From Acanthamoeba sp. SK_2022b (Eukaryota > Discosea > Longamoebia > Acanthamoebidae): DNA of 21,178 nucleotides. The notes under the pieces were generated by a model. That model did no database searches and was not told where the DNA came from. It saw only the letters and a program-made list of their open reading frames with translations. Below, in pieces: positions 18,271 to 21,178 of this stretch. The stretch spans positions 1 to 21,178 of the forward strand of contig JANDJZ010000796.1 of assembly GCA_027943245.1 (NCBI GenBank). Reading direction: 5' to 3'. Both the position numbers and the translations under genes were made by a program. The stretch's first letter is position 1; every line of letters begins with the position of its first letter.

Positions 18271-18578
18271 TCATTGAAAAATGAGTTGGTTTTCTTTTTT
18301 TCTTTTGTGGCACTCCGAAAGTCCACCGGTCCGCGATCGTGACAACAGTTGCGGCTTCGCGAGCTCACACATCTTAGTACCGGCAGCGAGTGGTAGTGGT
18401 CGCGGCAAGACGTGCAAGGGGTGCTCACAGCTGGCATTCCATCCTCTTCCTCTCTCTCTTCCATAGTTTCTCTTTCTTTTGATTTCTGTAGAGATTCTTG
18501 TGGAAACATCTGCATTTCTTGGGGTAAAATCGCCACGTAGCGAGCCGAATCGAGAGCGAGTACTACATTTACACACAG
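18247..18578 (+). promoter_or_regulatory. Upstream region of the cyclin gene
   Basis: CpGs return at 18248. The stretch starts with a T-rich block (about 18260-18305), then a CpG-rich segment, then pyrimidine-rich TCTTCCTCTCTCTCTTCC, and an ACACACAG context before ATG 18579. A promoter is inferred only from position; no named element was identified. Confidence 0.35.
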
Positions 18579-20026
18579 ATGATGGAGCCCAACAAGAAGG
18601 AGGAGCCTATGTTCCCCGCGCGGACCCCCAAGCAGAAGAAGCACCACGGGGCGGTGATCGGCGACCGACCTCTCCCGCCGCACATGCGGAAGGAAGCTGC
18701 CAGTACCCACAAATCCAACTCCACCTCTTCTCTCTACGTGGACAGCACCATCACTTCCCCCGACATAGATCAGGTCCTCTACTGGTATGACACACCAACT
18801 CGCTCGCCCTCCGTGTGCATCAAATCATTATTAATAATGCAAGCGCATTGCATTTTATTCCAGCATGTCAACTGCCGTGTACTACCACATTCGGGCGGGC
18901 CACGAAGCTCCGCAGCTCAAGCTGATTGACATCTTTAGTGAAGAGATCTACCCCATCTATGTGCGTGCCCATTTTTTCTCCCAATTAAATCACTTTTTCG
19001 CTTTCTCATTTTTTCTGCTGCTCATCTTCACAACTTATTTTTATTATTATTATTTTATCTGATTATTACGTCTGTGTCACTCGCGCCTGCAGTTGAAGGA
19101 TCAGCGGGAGCCCAACGACACCCGAGCTGTGCCACGCCTTCGGGTCATCTTCAAGTTCATCGACACCATCTTCAAAGTACAGAAAGTACGTCGCGCCCGC
19201 CACCAACCGCGCCGCCCCCCTGCACGCAAGCATTCTCTTTCTCGAGGAGGAGCCCCCCCTCCCCTCCCCCCTGCAAACGCTTACCGACGCCTCTCGCGGT
19301 CGTCCGCCAGCTCCCCAGCGAATGCGCGATCCTGGCCCTGGCCTACACCGAGCGCCTGATCGGCCTCTCGGGGATCACCCTCCACGCCTCCAACTGGCGC
19401 CGCGTCATCCTCTCCACCATCATCCTCGCCTCCAAGGGTAACCCCCCCCCCTCTCCCCCTCTCCTCCCACACACACACACGCGCGCGCGATGTGGTTGCG
19501 CTGATGATGGTGGTGATGATGGTGATGGTGATGTTGGGGGGGGGGCTATAGTGTGGGAAGACCTGGCGGTGTGGAACGTGGACTTTGTGTCGATCTTCAA
19601 GAACCTGAACATCAAGGACCTGGGCGTGCTCGAGAAGCAGCTGCTGAAGCTCCTCGAGTACAACGTCTCGGTGCCCTCCTCCCTGTACGCTAAATACTAC
19701 TTTGAGCTCCGCGAGCTCGCCGAGAAGGACGCCAAGAGCTTCCCGCTCACCCCCCTCGACAAGGACCGAGCAGAGCAACTCGAAGTACGTGTGGTGGTGG
19801 TGGTCTGGTGGTGATGATGCGTGTGTTGTGACGCCGGCGTGCTGATGGCGCGCGCGCGTGTTGTGTGTTGTGTTGTGTTTAGGAACGCGCGCGCGCGATC
19901 GATGAGAACTGGGCCCAGAAGAAGAAGAGGCTGAGCGTGCCGATCCGCCACTCGACGGGCGAGATCGGGCACCACAAGTCGCCCATCGTCGTCCTCAACC
20001 TCAACAAGGAGAAGAAGGAGGACTGA
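18579..20026 (+). CDS. Cyclin-Y-like protein, 6 exons
   Basis: Cyclin of the Y type, which in animals activates CDK14/16-type kinases, often at membranes. Exons by hand: 18579-18784, 18864-18960, 19093-19185, 19311-19437, 19552-19784, 19883-20026; phases join for 299 aa, a little shorter than animal cyclin-Y. The cyclin box spans roughly residues 85-215, with RLRVIFKFIDTIF, ECAILALAYTERL, NWRRVILSTIILASK joined to VWEDLAVWNVDF, and LEKQLLKLLEYNVSVPSS followed by YAKYYFELRELAE, all hallmark cyclin-Y segments. The N-terminus is basic and Ser/Thr-rich without an N-myristoylation glycine at position 2. The C-terminus KKKRLSVPIRHSTGE is a candidate phospho-regulated tail. The third donor may be at 19177 or 19186; the latter was used. 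Intron 4 starts with a sense C-tract. Confidence 0.93.
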
Positions 20027-20434
20027 CCCTTTCCAAGGTGGGCTCGTCTGGGCAGGAGGAGGAGGAGGAGGGGAGAGCGGAGATGTAGGCCGGCGCGCAT
20101 CTATCTCCGTTGATGCGTCGGGCCAAGTCCAGGAAGAACCGCGCACGACGCGGCCGCCCTCGTGCGGGGAGGAACGCGTCTTTCTCTCCTCTCTTCTCTT
20201 CTCTTTTCTTCGCGTTCGTTCTTTTTTGGAGGTCTTCATTTTTTTCCCTCTCCTCTCTGTCTTCTCTCGCGTGTGTCACATAGCGTCTCCCTCCCAAATA
20301 GAACACCGCGCAGCTGCTCGGGTTGACCGTTGGCTGTCATAGTCGTCATCAATCACGTTTATGGGCCTCGTGAACGAGACGAGATAGAAGAGAAAGAGAG
20401 AAAGAGAGGGTGAGGGAGGCCAAGGCAGCTCGCT
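20027..20434. other. Convergent 3' flanks of cyclin and ankyrin genes
   Basis: Non-coding stretch between converging stops. It holds AGGAGG repeats (about 20056-20070), a T/C-rich run (TCTCTTCTCTTCTCTTTTC, about 20187-20210) and a purine-rich run AGAAGAGAAAGAGAG (about 20387-20410). No conserved frame was seen. Confidence 0.45.
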
Positions 20435-21178
20435 TCATGGAGAAGAGGAGGAACGGCGGGCGGCTTCCTCTTCCTCCTCCCGTCTCCGCTTGTCCTCGAG
20501 GAGACGCACGACCTCGGTGTGTCCGCGGTCGGTGGCCACGATGAGGGCCGTGTCACCGTTGTGGCGCACCTCGTGGATGTTGGCGTTCTTGGCCAGCAGC
20601 AAACGCACGATCTCCGTGTGCCCGTTGTCCGCAGCGCCCATCAGCGCCGTCCAGCCGTCGTTGGTGGTCGCGTTCACGTTCGCGCCGTGCGCCAGGAGCA
20701 GTTCCACGATCCTGGCGTGCCCTATTATTGTTGTTTGCAAACAAATAAAATTCAATTAATTAAATAACTCAAGAAACCAAATAAATCAATGACAGCCATC
20801 TCAAGAAAATGTTTCTATTAATATATATTTATAAATAAAATCAAAAAAACAACACAGGGAACGCTGTCCGTACCCTTGTCCGCGGCGCCCATGAGGGCGG
20901 TGACGCCCAGATTGGCGGTGGCGTTGACGTTGGCGTCGACGGTCAGGAGCAACTGCACCACCGACTCGCGACCCTACTCGCCGCCACGACAACCCTCGCG
21001 GTGAGCCTTGACCAACCGCAGAAGGGGGCGAAGAGGAGGGGGGGGGGTTGTGTTCCGGAAACCTTGTAGGAGGCGGTCATGAGGGCGGTGAGACCATCGT
21101 TGGTGGCGGCGGTCACGTCGGCTCGCTTGGCCAGAAGGCTCGACACGATCTGGTGGTGGCCCTTGTTCGCCGCGATGA
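20435..21178 (-). CDS. Ankyrin-repeat protein, 3' part (partial)
   Basis: The gene enters from the right edge. Visible exons are 21178-21063, 20973-20874 and 20721-20435, about 167 aa; phases join. At least four ankyrin repeats are present, each with the TALM/TALI-AA and VxLLLxxGANVNA framework: ...SLLAKRADVTAATNDGLTALM, VVQLLLTVDANVNATANLG, IVELLLAHGANVNATTNDG and IVRLLLAKNANIHEVRHNG, then a final half repeat. The tail is charged and Ser-rich (KRRREEEEEAARRSSSSP). Such arrays are protein-binding scaffolds; no other domain is visible, so the role is unknown. One intron (20873-20722) is very AT-rich, the other (21062-20974) begins with a C-tract. The exon layout is roughly one repeat per exon at first, then several in the last exon. 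Confidence 0.9.

Overview
The window reads as nuclear DNA of a GC-rich, intron-dense free-living protist, most like an Acanthamoeba-type amoebozoan. The reasons are genes broken by many short spliceosomal introns (mostly 60-140 bp), exons very rich in CpG, pyrimidine-rich leaders, S/T-rich low-complexity proteins, and GATA and cyclin-Y family genes next to ancient metabolic enzymes. The closest taxon is an inference. Exon boundaries were built by hand from splice sites, reading phase and family conservation.

Layout, left to right: the 3' tail of an unknown + strand gene (1-148); ribose-5-phosphate isomerase (-, 5 exons); a 1.1 kb divergent intergenic region; an unknown acidic, serine-rich + strand protein; a same-strand pair of phospholipid genes, CDP-alcohol phosphatidyltransferase and CDP-diacylglycerol synthase (-, 5 and 8 exons), whose second member carries two long CA/GT microsatellites in introns; two divergently transcribed, paralogous GATA-finger genes that share a helical module, the finger, an intron position and an identical C-terminal motif type; a 12-exon ERMARD-like (DUF4209/HEPN) gene (-); an intronless MGST3-like MAPEG gene (+); a 3.26 kb CpG-depleted block with decayed or unrecognised coding pieces; a cyclin-Y-like gene (+, 6 exons); and the 3' part of an ankyrin-repeat gene (-) running off the right edge.

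The most unusual feature is the block at 14985-18246. It holds three CpG dinucleotides by hand count, with none for 2274 bp, between CpG-rich genes. It contains an ORF broken by an in-frame TGA, a ~136-140 bp imperfect tandem duplication, and near-consensus GTAAGT/GTGAGT donors on the minus strand, unlike the loose donors of the flanking genes. This fits an old, heavily cytosine-methylated insertion or silenced locus, though foreign origin is not shown.

Other signals are genome-wide in character: sense-strand C homopolymers just inside 5' splice sites of many introns, several apparent GC-AG introns, and a separate class of AT-rich introns. Functionally, CDP-DAG synthase and the CDP-alcohol phosphotransferase could act in consecutive phospholipid steps. 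The other neighbours show no evident common pathway.
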